Assembly: GCF_022605725.1 (NCBI RefSeq)
Contig: NC_065546.1
Span: 39,800,227 to 39,864,226, forward strand
Origin: Anthonomus grandis grandis
Taxonomy: Eukaryota > Arthropoda > Insecta > Coleoptera > Curculionidae
Direction: 5' to 3'
DNA length: 64,000 nucleotides
Part shown: piece by piece, positions 46,640 through 56,622 of the stretch
Layout: every line of letters starts with the position of its first letter
Position numbering within the stretch: position 1 is the stretch's first letter
Notes under the pieces: generated by a model
What the model saw: only the letters and a program-made list of their open reading frames with translations
The model's database searches: none
Told to the model about the DNA's origin: nothing
Translations under genes and position numbers: made by a program

Positions 46640-46953
46640 GCGAAGTAAGATAGAAAATTGTTTGCCATTTAAAATAATCTGTGACACTATAAGACATTAT
46701 TTGACCTACTAAAGTTTAAGTTGATAAAATGTCTTTTATTACCACTCAATTTTGCTTTTTATTCGCTTATATGTCAACCGATTTGGTTTTCTCCTCCGTT
46801 TGGTTAGATAGGAGATTGTATGCCGTTTAAAATTATGTACCACACTTAAAGTAGCCATTTGAAATACAAAAGTTTGAAGTCGATAAACAATCCATTATTT
46901 CCAGACATTTTTAGTCACTATTCGCTGGACCGATTAAATTTTTTTTGGCACTG
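46640..46953. repeat. Tandemly doubled right terminus of the mariner at 45709
   Basis: 46640-46800 and 46805-46953 are diverged direct copies of one terminal sequence. The inner one shares ATCGGTTGACATA and TTTTATCAAC with the left TIR; the outer one shares AATAGTGA and AATGTCTGGAAATAATG. Confidence 0.6.
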
Positions 46954-48100
46954 TTAAATCGACATTTTAATGCTGGTTATGATGATGTGTCATATGACGA
47001 GGGTTCATATTTGACATATCAAAGTGAGGTTAGCTGGAAATGAGGAGGGAATTGACAGAACTTTCTCAAATATATAAATAAATGTCCTGTATATCTAAAA
47101 TAACGTGTTCTTTGTTTTAAGAAGTTATTAAGGGTGGTTCGTTTTGAAATGAAAGCACAATATATTGTAACACAATTAAAAATTATAAATTTTTAATTAA
47201 AATTGAAAGAAAACTAAAGTGTATATATAATATAATAATATCGCTCTTATAGAACATCCCACTCGCCGCCTCTGCTTCTATATTCATCGGTTCCCCCTAA
47301 TCTAAACACCAACAAAAACTATTAAAAAGAATCATTATAGATGTATACTGGCATCATCATCGCATAATGTTTCCGCAAAGCCAACACTGAATGAAAACCA
47401 ACACGGGAGATTAATAAATATACAGAAACAATGAAGTGTTATAGTGGATGTATTTTTGTTAAACCAAATACAAGCGTTCTTAGATAAGATTAGGCGATAT
47501 TACAAAGCTCCATGCATGTAGAAGAGTAACCAAGGTCGCGAAATCACCAGCTTTCAGTGTTTTATACTTTTGTGGGATTGATGATTTTATATTATGCGGG
47601 AGTCCAAGTTAACAATCTGATTAATTTTTGATTGTGATTGAAACTGTGTTAGTGTTGAAGTTTAGTGGAAGTTTTTATATATTTAGCGTTAAACAAGGTA
47701 AATTATAATTTTTTTTAACTAACAGTTTTTAAATTTTTATGATTTTTTAAAATTTTGGAGTGGTTTCTATGAGTATATCTGAGAGTTCAAATGCTTATAT
47801 TATTTTTTAATTTTATTTAATTAAATATCTCAAGCTGCCCATTAATATTACTTTAAATTGAATGTTTTTTATGTTTAAGTGATAAACTAGAAAAAAGAAT
47901 TGCTATTTTTTTTCTTGTAAATACACCCTTAGAAACCATATCTAAAATTAAAATTCACTGCCGGATAAAAAATTTATTTCTTTGAAGGTCTTAAGGGAAA
48001 AAAGTGTTGCAATGTTATGCACACGATAACCGTAATCTTAAAAAATCTGCTTGCTTCAAGTCAATAAAACGACTTAAAGAGTTAATTAATTATTATAATC
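46954..48100. other. AT-rich DNA; possible non-coding exon-like segment
   Basis: No gene. A less AT-rich run at 47480-47695 ends in ACAAGGTAAATT, which resembles a splice donor, with TTTCAGTG-like initiator sequence upstream. This is weak. Confidence 0.2.
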
Positions 48101-48724
48101 GACGTCACAACTGATATATTGAAGATTCCCTGTTTTGATTTAAAACACATAAAATCTAGATAAATAGAAATAAATATTTTTTATCTTAATCACATATTGA
48201 TCGAGACATTGATTTTATTGACCTAAATCACTGTAAAAAACTAATGATATAAATAAATCACTGCTGATATAAATAATTAAGAAAATAAAGTATTTTTCTG
48301 CTTTTAGAATAATGAACATCTCAAATCACTGCTGAGATAAACATTTTAAAATTTCCAGGCCAAAAAAGGGTTAAATCTTTAAAAAAAAATACTTATCGAC
48401 ATATATGTTTCTAAAACCACTGTAGTGATAAATGTTTTATTAAGGCAAGTATTTTTTATAATATTTAATAATATTCAAAGTAACAAACAAGAGAATTTTT
48501 TTTTTCGTCAAATCATTGCTATGATCAATGTTTTATTTTTTCAAATAGGCAGATTTATTGATATGCCTACAAGCTCAGTATTGTGATAAATTAATAAACA
48601 TATTTTTTTACACAGATCACATTACAACTAACAACAAAAGAAAAGCTAGGTTAAGTTAACAATTCCCACCATAGATAAAAATATATGCTTAAAAAAATCA
48701 AAAAGTAAAAATGTAAAATGTCAC

Positions 48725-48788
48725 CAGTGGGGAACGATCCAGCAACCTTTAGATTCACAGGCGCGCGTCTAACCCATAGACCACCAAG
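48725..48788 (-). other. tRNA-like segment in the Penelope-like 3' region (minus copy)
   Basis: On the minus strand GGTCTATGGGTTAGACGCGC resembles a D arm with A box (GTCT pairs AGAC), followed after about 15 bases by AATCTAAAGGTT and GGATCGTTCC, like a B box (GGTTCGANTCC). It is shared with the plus copy, so it is part of the element. No complete acceptor stem is seen, so it is not annotated as a tRNA gene. Confidence 0.5.
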
Positions 48789-48899
48789 TAACATGATCAA
48801 AAATAGGGAACAATCCGAACTATACTAATATGTGAGAATATAAGTAAACAATCTTAACAATAAAAACTAAAAATATCTAAGATCGAAAAAGAAAAAAAG

Positions 48900-51030
48900 A
48901 AGAAAAGACTTTTTAAGAGAGGTTGTTATAAATGAGGTGAGGTTCAAACGTGAAAATATCGTTCACACACACAAGGACAGGGCTCTTCTTATCTTTAGTT
49001 ATTTCCTTTTTTTCTTCAAGTCCAATTTTCTTTTGAGCACTCATGCAAAATATCCGCTGCCTGAGTTAAAGAAAAACCATGTGAGAAGGCCAATAAATGA
49101 TTTGCAAACGCCGATTTAGTTTCGATCATATCAGTATCCCTATACCTGTCCACCAAACCTGTATGTTCCTTTATTCTGGTTAATTTTCTCCCCGATTGCC
49201 CTATGTAAATGGCATTACAGTCATTACCTACATCTCAATGAATATACACCTGATTTTGAAAAGAAATCTGCCTTATCTATTGTACTAACTAGCTGACTTT
49301 TTAAACTGTTTGTAGTTTTAAAAGCAATTGTAACATTTGTAGACTTGAAAAACTTTGCAAGCCGAAAAGAAATATTACCAAAAAATGACATTGATCTAAA
49401 AAGATGACTATTTTCATTATTAAGATGGATTAAGTTGTAAGTAAGTTTGTATTTATTATAGAATTTAGAATAAAGGCGATTGATTATATCAAGTGAGGAA
49501 ATCCGCCAATTCCAGATCATTTCCATTCCATACCACAAAAATATCATCCACGTATCTCCTATATACAGTGAGAAAAGCACCAAACTTCCCATTGACAATC
49601 CTTTTCTCCAAATGATGCATAAAAATTTCATTGAGAAGAGGAGATAGGCAAGACCCCATTGCTAGTCCAGTAACTTGTCTAAAAAACCTGTTGTTGAAAA
49701 CGAAAAAATTCTGATCAAGTACTAGCTTGAGGAGTGTTAAAAGATCATCAACAATAAATCTGTCAAGCGGTGACTTAAACAAAAGGGACCTGACTAGATC
49801 AAGGCAATCACCAGGTGGAATGCTTGGAAATAAGTTCTTAATGTCCAGAGAAATTAGTTTTGAACCCTCTGGTATGCAGATATTTTTTAAAAAATGTGTC
49901 AACTCTACTGATTTTTTTGTGGAATAAGTACTTCTGAAACCAGTTACATCTCTAAGTGTGGTATTTAACCAGGCTGACAAGTTGTAACAAGGTGAGTTTA
50001 CAAACGATACTACTGGCCTAATAGGGAGATTGGGTTTATGGATTTAGAAAGGCCGTAGAGGAGAGGAGTCCTGGGATTCATAGGGTATAATTTTTCTTTC
50101 CTAGTATGAAGTTAGTATGAAGTCAGATTACACCTATCAAGGGTTTGTTTAACCTTGGAGAAAAAAGGGCTAGTAGGATCTTTGTTTACATTAACAAAGC
50201 CACCCGAACCTAAAAAAATCCAAAACCTTCTCTATGTAATCATCCCTCTTAAGTATAATCAGGCAATTACCCTTGTCAGCTTTCAAAAAGAATAAATCGT
50301 GATTTTTTATTTTATTTTTAAGAGAAGTTAGATGTTTATTATTAAAATTAGATTTATTAGAGTTTGAGTTAATATTAGAATTTAAAAAATTTATTATTTT
50401 AGCACGCAAAATATTTTTATTATGAATATCAGTAGTCTGCAAAACATTCTCAGCCTCCACAGCTAAAGTCTCCCGCGTGCACAAGTCAGTCTTCTTAGAA
50501 AAATTATATTTTAAATTAAGATTCAAAAAGCTTTCCTCGTCCGGTGTGAAAGCCACATTTGTTAAATTCAAGTACCTTTTATGAAATTGAAAGTGACATT
50601 TTCCTAGGTGCCTACGGTATACATTATTATTATTTTTTCTTAAAGATTGAACTTGAGATGTCTTAAGGTGATCTAATTTGCGGTTTAAACAAAAAAAGGA
50701 GTTTTTAGAAAATATTTGCATATTTGAACCTTTAAGTGCTGAATCTAAAGTACAAAACTCCCAATGGGTTAAGAAGAAGTTCAACGTAAAGTAAAGGTAT
50801 TTTAGTACAGAATTCACCTTATTCAAGCTTCTGTAATGGTTTTTGACTTGCTCCCTCAGCCAAGTTCTTCGGGCCATTTCCAATGCTGTGTCAGAAGAGT
50901 TGTTTCGTATATTGCACCTTAAGTTAACAAATTTTGGTGTTAATCGATGAAATAAGTACTGTTGAAGAACTCGTATTTTAAGCAACACATTTTTTCTTGC
51001 GATAAGGTTCTTCTTGTAATAGCGTTTGAG
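48900..51030 (-). pseudogene. Penelope-like RT / GIY-YIG protein, broken
   Basis: The N-terminal ORF (to 50191) has FTPDEESFLNLNLKYN and FFLKADKGNCLIILKRDDYI, marks of Penelope-like proteins. After frameshifts PTSPFFSKVKQTLDRCNLTS and PMNPRTPLLYGLSKS lead into the RT (49980-49489): LISLDIKNLFPSIPP, TGLAMGSCLSPLLNEIFM and RRYVDDIFVVW with both catalytic blocks. A deletion then joins DLELADF to LDIINRLYSKF, losing roughly 100 codons, part of which survives in the plus copy. The GIY-YIG endonuclease region follows after SGVYSL but is frameshifted. Confidence 0.87.
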
Positions 51031-51031
51031 A

Positions 51032-51810
51032 TCTACCGCAAACCCACCACTATGGATAATGTCATCCAATACTCCTCAAACTCCCCTTATTCCTACAAAT
51101 TTGCCTGTTTTAATGCCCTTTTCTATCGCCTTTTCAACATCCCCCTTTCTAGAGAAGCTTTTCTTGATGAACTAAATATAATGAAACATATTGCTTTTAA
51201 TAATGGTTTTGCACTTGATATAATCAATCGCCTTTATTCTAAATTCTATAGTAAATACAAACTTACTTACAACTTCCATCCATAAAATAAATATCCATCT
51301 TAATAATGAAAATAGTCATCTTTTTAGATCAATGTCATTTTTTGGTAATATTTCTTTTCAGCTTGCAAAGTTTTTCAAGTCTACAAATCTTACAATTGCT
51401 TTTAAAACTACAAACAGTTTAAAAAGTCAGCTAGTTAGTATAATAGATAAGGCAGATTTCTTTTTAAAATCAGGGGTATATTCATTAAGATATAATGACT
51501 GTAATGCCATTTACATAGGGCAATCGGGGAGAAAATTTCCACCAGAATAAAGGAACATACAGGTTTGGTGGACAGGTATAGGGATACTGACATGATCGAA
51601 ACTAAATCGGCGTTTGCAAATCATTTATTGGCCTCCTCACGTGGTTTTTCTTTAACTCAGGGAGCGGATATTTTGCATGAGTGCTCAAAAGGCAAAAAAC
51701 TGGACTTGTTAGAAAAAATGGAAATAACTAAAGCTAAGAAGAGCCCTGTCCTTGTGTGTGTGAACGATATTTTCACGTTTGAACCTCACTTCATTTATAA
51801 GCTCTCTTAA
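51032..51810 (+). pseudogene. Penelope-like C-terminal half with GIY-YIG endonuclease, partial inverted copy
   Basis: Starts at FEIYRKPTTMDNVIQ, the conserved segment after the Penelope RT core that is deleted from the minus-strand copy, and continues through IINRLYSKFYSKY. After a frameshift, SGVYSLRYNDCNAIYIGQSG is the GIY-YIG motif (51471-51530). A further frameshift near 51535 leads to the C-terminal ORF 51565-51810. The enzyme would nick target DNA for insertion. Confidence 0.85.
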
Positions 51811-51933
51811 AAAGTCTTTTCTTCTTTTTTTCTTTTTCGATTTTAGATATTTTTAGTTTTTATTGTTAAGATTGTTTAAATTATTCACACATATTAGTAT
51901 AGTTCGGATTGTTCCCTATTTTTGATCATGTTA

Positions 51934-51997
51934 CTTGTTGGCCTATGAGTTAGACGAGCGCCTGTGAACCTAAAGGTTGGTGGATCGTTTCCTACTG
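51934..51997 (+). other. tRNA-like segment in the Penelope-like 3' region (plus copy)
   Basis: Counterpart of the segment at 48725-48788: TATGAGTTAGACGAGCGCC, then AACCTAAAGGTT and GGATCGTTTCC. A 4-bp AACC/GGTT stem with TAAA loop is kept. Possible internal RNA polymerase III promoter; function not shown by sequence alone. Confidence 0.5.
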
Positions 51998-52163
51998 GTG
52001 ACATTTTACATTTTTACTTTTTTATTTTTTTAAGCATATATTTTTATCTATGGTGGGAATTGTTAACTTAACCTAGCTTTTTTTTGTTGTTAGTTGTAAT
52101 GTAATCTGTGTAGGTCTAGGTAAAGAGTTTTATAAGCGTTCTTTTTGTGAAAAATATCTTAAT

Positions 52164-52222
52164 GTATTTTTTAGGCCTGATGATGCTCCGATAGGAGCGA
52201 AACACGTGTAGCTTTTTAAAAA
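52164..52222 (+). ncRNA. Hammerhead ribozyme motif (Penelope-associated)
   Basis: The conserved core CTGATGA (52177-52183) is followed by a GCTCC-GATA-GGAGC hairpin as stem II and GAAAC (52199-52203). CACGTG forms a short stem III, then TA as cleavage-site bases. Stem I can form from AGGC before the core with GCTT after the cleavage site, extended by T-run/A-run pairing. Hammerhead ribozymes are known in Penelope-like elements. One extra U precedes stem II, which is a mild departure from the minimal core. Confidence 0.78.
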
Positions 52223-53767
52223 ATTATATGGATTTTATGAGACCTTGACTTTGTGTTTTTACCTTTGTTTTATATTATTTAAAGTTGACAAGCAAGAAAA
52301 CATTTCTTTTCAGGAATCGTCAATTACTTAAAAACGCTTCCTAAGTATAATGCTTTAATATTTTTAGATGGACAACAACTTTTTATTTATCAATATATCA
52401 ATATATAAATGATTTTGTTTTTCATAAGTTCCTTATACGATATGTGTCATCCGATAAATATTTTATCAGGTCAAGGATTTCTTTTTAAATATTTTATAAT
52501 ATTCAAACTTACAATTATTTCTTTTCGTCCCTTATCAATTATTTTAAAACACTGCTGACCTGAATGCTTTATTATTTTTAAGTGGACAGATTTTTTTTGT
52601 TTATTGATATGCCTCCAAAATCACTGTCGTAATTAATGTTATATTATTGTAACTCTTTTTTCACTAATTTTAGGTATATTTATGCTCCGATAAATGTCTT
52701 ATAACTTGCAAGATTTTATTATTTCTTTTGCTGATTTCTCTTTTTAAGTGACTTTATATGGATATTTACCAAAAAATGTTAAATATTTTAAAACCCTACT
52801 AAGATAAATGCTTTTAAAGCAACAGAAATCCCTAAAATCACTAATCTGGCAAGCATTTTATGAGAGAAATGATTTTATTTTCTAATATTTTATAATACTT
52901 AATAAAGTTTTAAGAGATATTTCAGTTAGGGGATCGCAAATATCTTAAAACCCTGCTGACGTAAATACACTATTATTGCTAAATGTGCAGAATTTGTTTA
53001 TTTATATAACTCTAAAAGTACCCTTGTGATAAATGTTTTATTAGCGTAATGATTTTTTTTACTAATTTTAAAACGTTGCTGTGATACAAAAATTTTACTG
53101 TTCTGATAAATATTTTATTAGGGCCAATTTTTTAGGACTTTTCAAATATTTTGTAGTATTTTAAGTTGACAATCAGTTATTTTAAAACACTGTTTAGTTG
53201 TATTTAAAAATATTATACTTTAATATTTTTAAATAAAAAAAAAACTTTTTTATTGATCGATATGTCTCGAAAATTATTACTGCAACTAATTTTCTATTAA
53301 TGTAATAATTTTTTTCCTTGACTTTAAATCACTACTCTGCCCTGCTTAACGAAAACGCCGTATCTACGAAAATGGTGTGTCGAGAAAAACGACATTTTAT
53401 GTTTTGCTTCTTGCCATTGACATTTGTAAAACTTTTTAACTAATTCTTTTAAAAAAGTTTAATAAATAGAAACAAAATATGTTACTTTTTGAGTAAAATA
53501 TATTTTTTCGTTTATCAAAATGTAAACGTGTACTTTCGGTATTTTAGTTTAAAATTTAGGTCACCTATATTAGCTTCATATGCCGTATATGCTGTTACGG
53601 CATTTTCTTTTATAATATGTTATTTATTAAACAAAATTATAAATGTCGTATTATATTAAGAAAGTAAGCATAAAGAAAAAACTACCTTGAAGAAAACTTT
53701 TTATTAAATTAAATATAACGTATTATTAGAGTAGTAATACATAAACATTAAAATAACAATGAACTTA

Positions 53768-55388
53768 CTCATCATCGGAATCACACATATCCACATTTTC
53801 GGAAACTGGTAGCTCCTTCCAAAACTGCAATCTGTTTGTGGGAATAATTGCAGAAAGCTTACTCAAAAGATTTTCGTTTCTCTTTTTGGAAATACCGCGC
53901 GGTGTTTGTATGGGTTTGGTAGGTGGGATTCCAGTTTTAGAAAATTTGGCTGTTAATATATTTAATGTAAGGAATTCAGAATCAAAAGTATTTTTATACT
54001 CCAGGGTGTATTTACTCCTTTCAAATCTGACATGAACCATTGACTGCAAATATGGACGAGGAGATGTTTTACTTAGTTTGTACTGTAATGTATAATCACC
54101 CCATTAGAAAAAGTGTTGGGTATCCATAACAGCGGTGACTAGAGACCTCTCCGATCTGGCCTTTTGAACACAATCCATAAAATCCTAGAATTCATACACC
54201 TTCCCTTTTTTCTTTATTGAATGCTCAACTTGGTGGTGGAATGAATCCGCGCTCATGAAAGTATGACCGGGTTCGAAGTATTTCACATCAATTTTTTGTG
54301 CTGAGATGTCATCAGAGTTTACCATATATATAAAAAAACAAAACAGTCCCCAATTTTTGTTTTGTGTGCTACAATTGTTTAGCCAAAACGTAATCTCTTT
54401 TGCGTCTCTATTGAGGACAAGGAATCGATGATATGCACATGTAATGTCAGATTTCGATCTCCCAGCGGTTGCTTCATGCCAGAGGACAGCACAGGCTTTA
54501 TTTTGTTTATTTTCACTGACAGGAACAAAAGACTCATTGAAGACGATAGTCCTTTGGGTAAAGATTACTTCTTTAAACATCTCTACCCTTGGCAGCATAA
54601 TCACCTATAAAATACAAATCTTATAAATTAATTTACAAACTAATTACTTAACCACTTTCTTGCCTTTTGAAGATCAGCAGATACTACCAAACTACTTGAA
54701 TCGCCCTTTGAATCACCGTCTCTTGAAAGTTTTACCTTTTGTTTATGAGAAGCCCATTTACATACATCGTACATTCATCACTTATCCTTTCTTTATCATG
54801 CCCCACTTGCCTACAGTGTAGTTCAAAAACTTCACAGGACCAACATTCCTCATGTCCTAGTTTTACAAAGGAAATTTTTTGCCCTGCTACTACTTCACGG
54901 TAAATTTGATATGAGACAGGTATGTTAGGATATTTCTGTTTAAAATGTTTATGCATAGCCATAATATTAATATCTGACGGAAGGTAACGTCTATTTGGGG
55001 CATTTGCTCTCCGATAATGTGAGATAGTTGGCCCAAATGAATTTATGTGTTCTACAATAACCGTATGATCAATTTTTTGGTTTGGAGTTACGTTTGTTCG
55101 ACGAGTAGGTTTGTAAATAACAGTATCTGTATTTGTAGCTGACATAATTGTCCTTAAAAATCGATCATCATGTGGGTAATACCCCAATGTACTTAAGAAA
55201 AAAACCTTGCAAATTTGTTGGAGATCACCTGATTCGTCTTTCAAAAAATTATGAAAACTCGTAGATTTTCTTAAAGGCTCTGCCGCAACAACAACTGTTC
55301 TTTTTTAGGAACTCTTTTAACATGGCTAATTAAAAAATTTTGTTGGACATCTTTTGTGGATTCCCAATATTGCTGGTTAATCGACATT
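53768..55388 (-). pseudogene. Divergent relative of the QNK-motif transposase-like gene
   Basis: Starts MSINQQYWESTKDVQQN; a frameshift in an A run near 55295 leads to ICKVFFLSTLGY, ISHYRRANAPNRRYLPSDIN, ECWSCEVFELHC, then an apparent intron with GC donor (AAAAGGCAAG) and acceptor TTTTATAG before VIMLPRVEMF. Later come VLWHEATAGR, FWLNNCSTQNKNWGLF and GHTFMSADSFHHQVE. After a stop at 54185 the C-terminal part (54049-53765) ends in acidic NVDMCDSDDE. The same motif order as at 35.5-38 kb shows homology, but NNC replaces DNC at the candidate catalytic Asp. Confidence 0.7.
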
Positions 55389-55799
55389 TTTCGTTTAGGA
55401 CTAAATTGAATTGTAAAATATTAAACTGAATGTTTTAATATCTTCTTTTGGCGTTTTGCAACTATGCACTCAGATAGGGAAGTATCAAAGATTTTCCGTT
55501 TTCTTAACGTTCCGCTTTTGGTATATTTTTTGAGGTTTCGGATATTACTAAATCTAATAGATTTTCTATTATTGGTAAAATAATATCACGAGCGTTATCT
55601 TGTAATGAAAATATTATAATAAGCAGAAACTTAAGCAAAACCTTACCTGTACTTAATGCTCTTCACTTCTCAATAATAACTAAACGTAAATTTAAAATTT
55701 ATTAATCACGTCACTGTTTTACCGGACTGTTTAATTTTTGCACCTGCGATCATTACAAAACACATGTTTTTAAAAACAAAAACCTAACCTCCAAATCAG

Positions 55800-56050
55800 A
55801 TACGGCGTTCGTCTTAGGCAGATCGCTGTCGAAGATGCTGAAAATGTTTGGGTGATTTGCCGTATATGCACGCACACGCGCACGCAGATACGGCAATTTC
55901 TTTTAAAAATTGTGGTTTACGGCAAATTCATTAACGGAAACTAAAATTTGTGCATATACGGCAAATAAGATTACGATATTATTCTACTCTAATGTTCAGA
56001 TACGGCTTTTTGGGGCCAAAAGTTGCAGAAGGGATGATAAATGTCGAAAG
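55800..56050. repeat. Clustered GATACGGC / GCCGTAT subterminal motifs
   Basis: Copies in both orientations: GATACGGC near 55799, 55884 and 56001, GCCGTATATGC near 55859, and shorter ACGGCAAAT forms near 55920 and 55958. Similar copies occur at the other end (CGCCGTATCT near 53355, GCCGTATATGC near 53581). Such clusters are commonly transposase binding sites; that role here is inference. Confidence 0.6.
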
Positions 56051-56622
56051 TGCCGTAAACGAAAAATCGAAAAATTATTTTCGATTAATATTTCGATTTC
56101 ATTAAGCAAGGCGGTAGTATGATTAATAAATATAAAATTTTCCAACTCACAATTTTTAAACTGAAATATTTATTCTACTTATCGATATATCTATATCTAT
56201 ATATAAAATCACTGTTTTGATGAATATTTTAAAAAACAATTAAACCTGTATTTTATTCATAATATTCAAAGTTGAAAAGCAAGGATATTTGTTTTGTGGG
56301 ATCGTAAATTACTTTTAAACACTGATGAGATAAATGTTTTAATATTTCTAAATAGCCATTGTTGTTAATTTATCAATGGGCCTCCAAAATCACTACTGTA
56401 ATAAAAATTTGAATATTATTTCCAATTTTCCAAACTTCTATTGATTAGGCAAAAAAACACTGATAAAACCTTGTAAAACTACCATTGTAATAAACATTTC
56501 ACTAATTGCAATTGAACACAATTTTTAACTAGCTTTTGATTAATAATAACCTCTTAAATCACTAATGAGATAAATATTTCATAATTTCTCAACCTTGGAA
56601 CAGCACAGTTATTTTATCTTAC

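Larger units (their letters stand above)
45709..46953 (-). mobile_element. mariner-like element, third DD41D-like subfamily, decayed
   Basis: Diverged inverted repeats of about 150 bp: the left end (45711-45860) shares AATGTCTGGAAATAATG and GCCAAAAAAAA with the right end (46805-46953). A second, inner copy of the right repeat lies at 46640-46800. The minus-strand transposase relic fills the middle. Exact ends and target duplication are uncertain. Confidence 0.7.
48612..52225 (-). mobile_element. Penelope-like element with inverted partial copy
   Basis: The main copy runs on the minus strand from about 51030 to 48612. A 5'-truncated copy of its 3' half lies head to head on the plus strand (about 51032-52225). 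Arms 48612-49492 and 51211-52112 are near-identical inverted repeats. Inverted, partly duplicated units are a known habit of Penelope-like elements (pseudo-LTRs). The plus copy extends further at its 3' end and there carries a hammerhead ribozyme motif. Confidence 0.85.
53336..56115 (-). mobile_element. Second member of the QNK-motif transposon family, decayed
   Basis: Boundaries rest on a weak inverted match: TGCTTAACGAAAACG near 53345 and TGCTTAATGAAATCG (reverse complement) ending near 56106. Inside both ends the octamer GATACGGC or its complement recurs many times. The central gene is a divergent relative of the one at 35533-38009. The target duplication could not be established. Confidence 0.5.

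Noticed and set aside
48725..48788. Functional tRNA gene on the minus strand
   Set aside because: A- and B-box-like motifs exist, but no complete acceptor stem or cloverleaf was found and the segment is shared by both copies of the transposon.
50962..51031. N-terminal part of the ORF beginning at 50962 as Penelope protein
   Set aside because: Before FEIYRKP the plus-strand translation is only the antisense of the minus-strand N-terminal ORF.
56310..56340. CTGATGAGA in repeat array C as a hammerhead core
   Set aside because: No GAAA and no stem II nearby; the match comes from the array core AAATCACTGATGAGATAAAT. The same applies near 61150.
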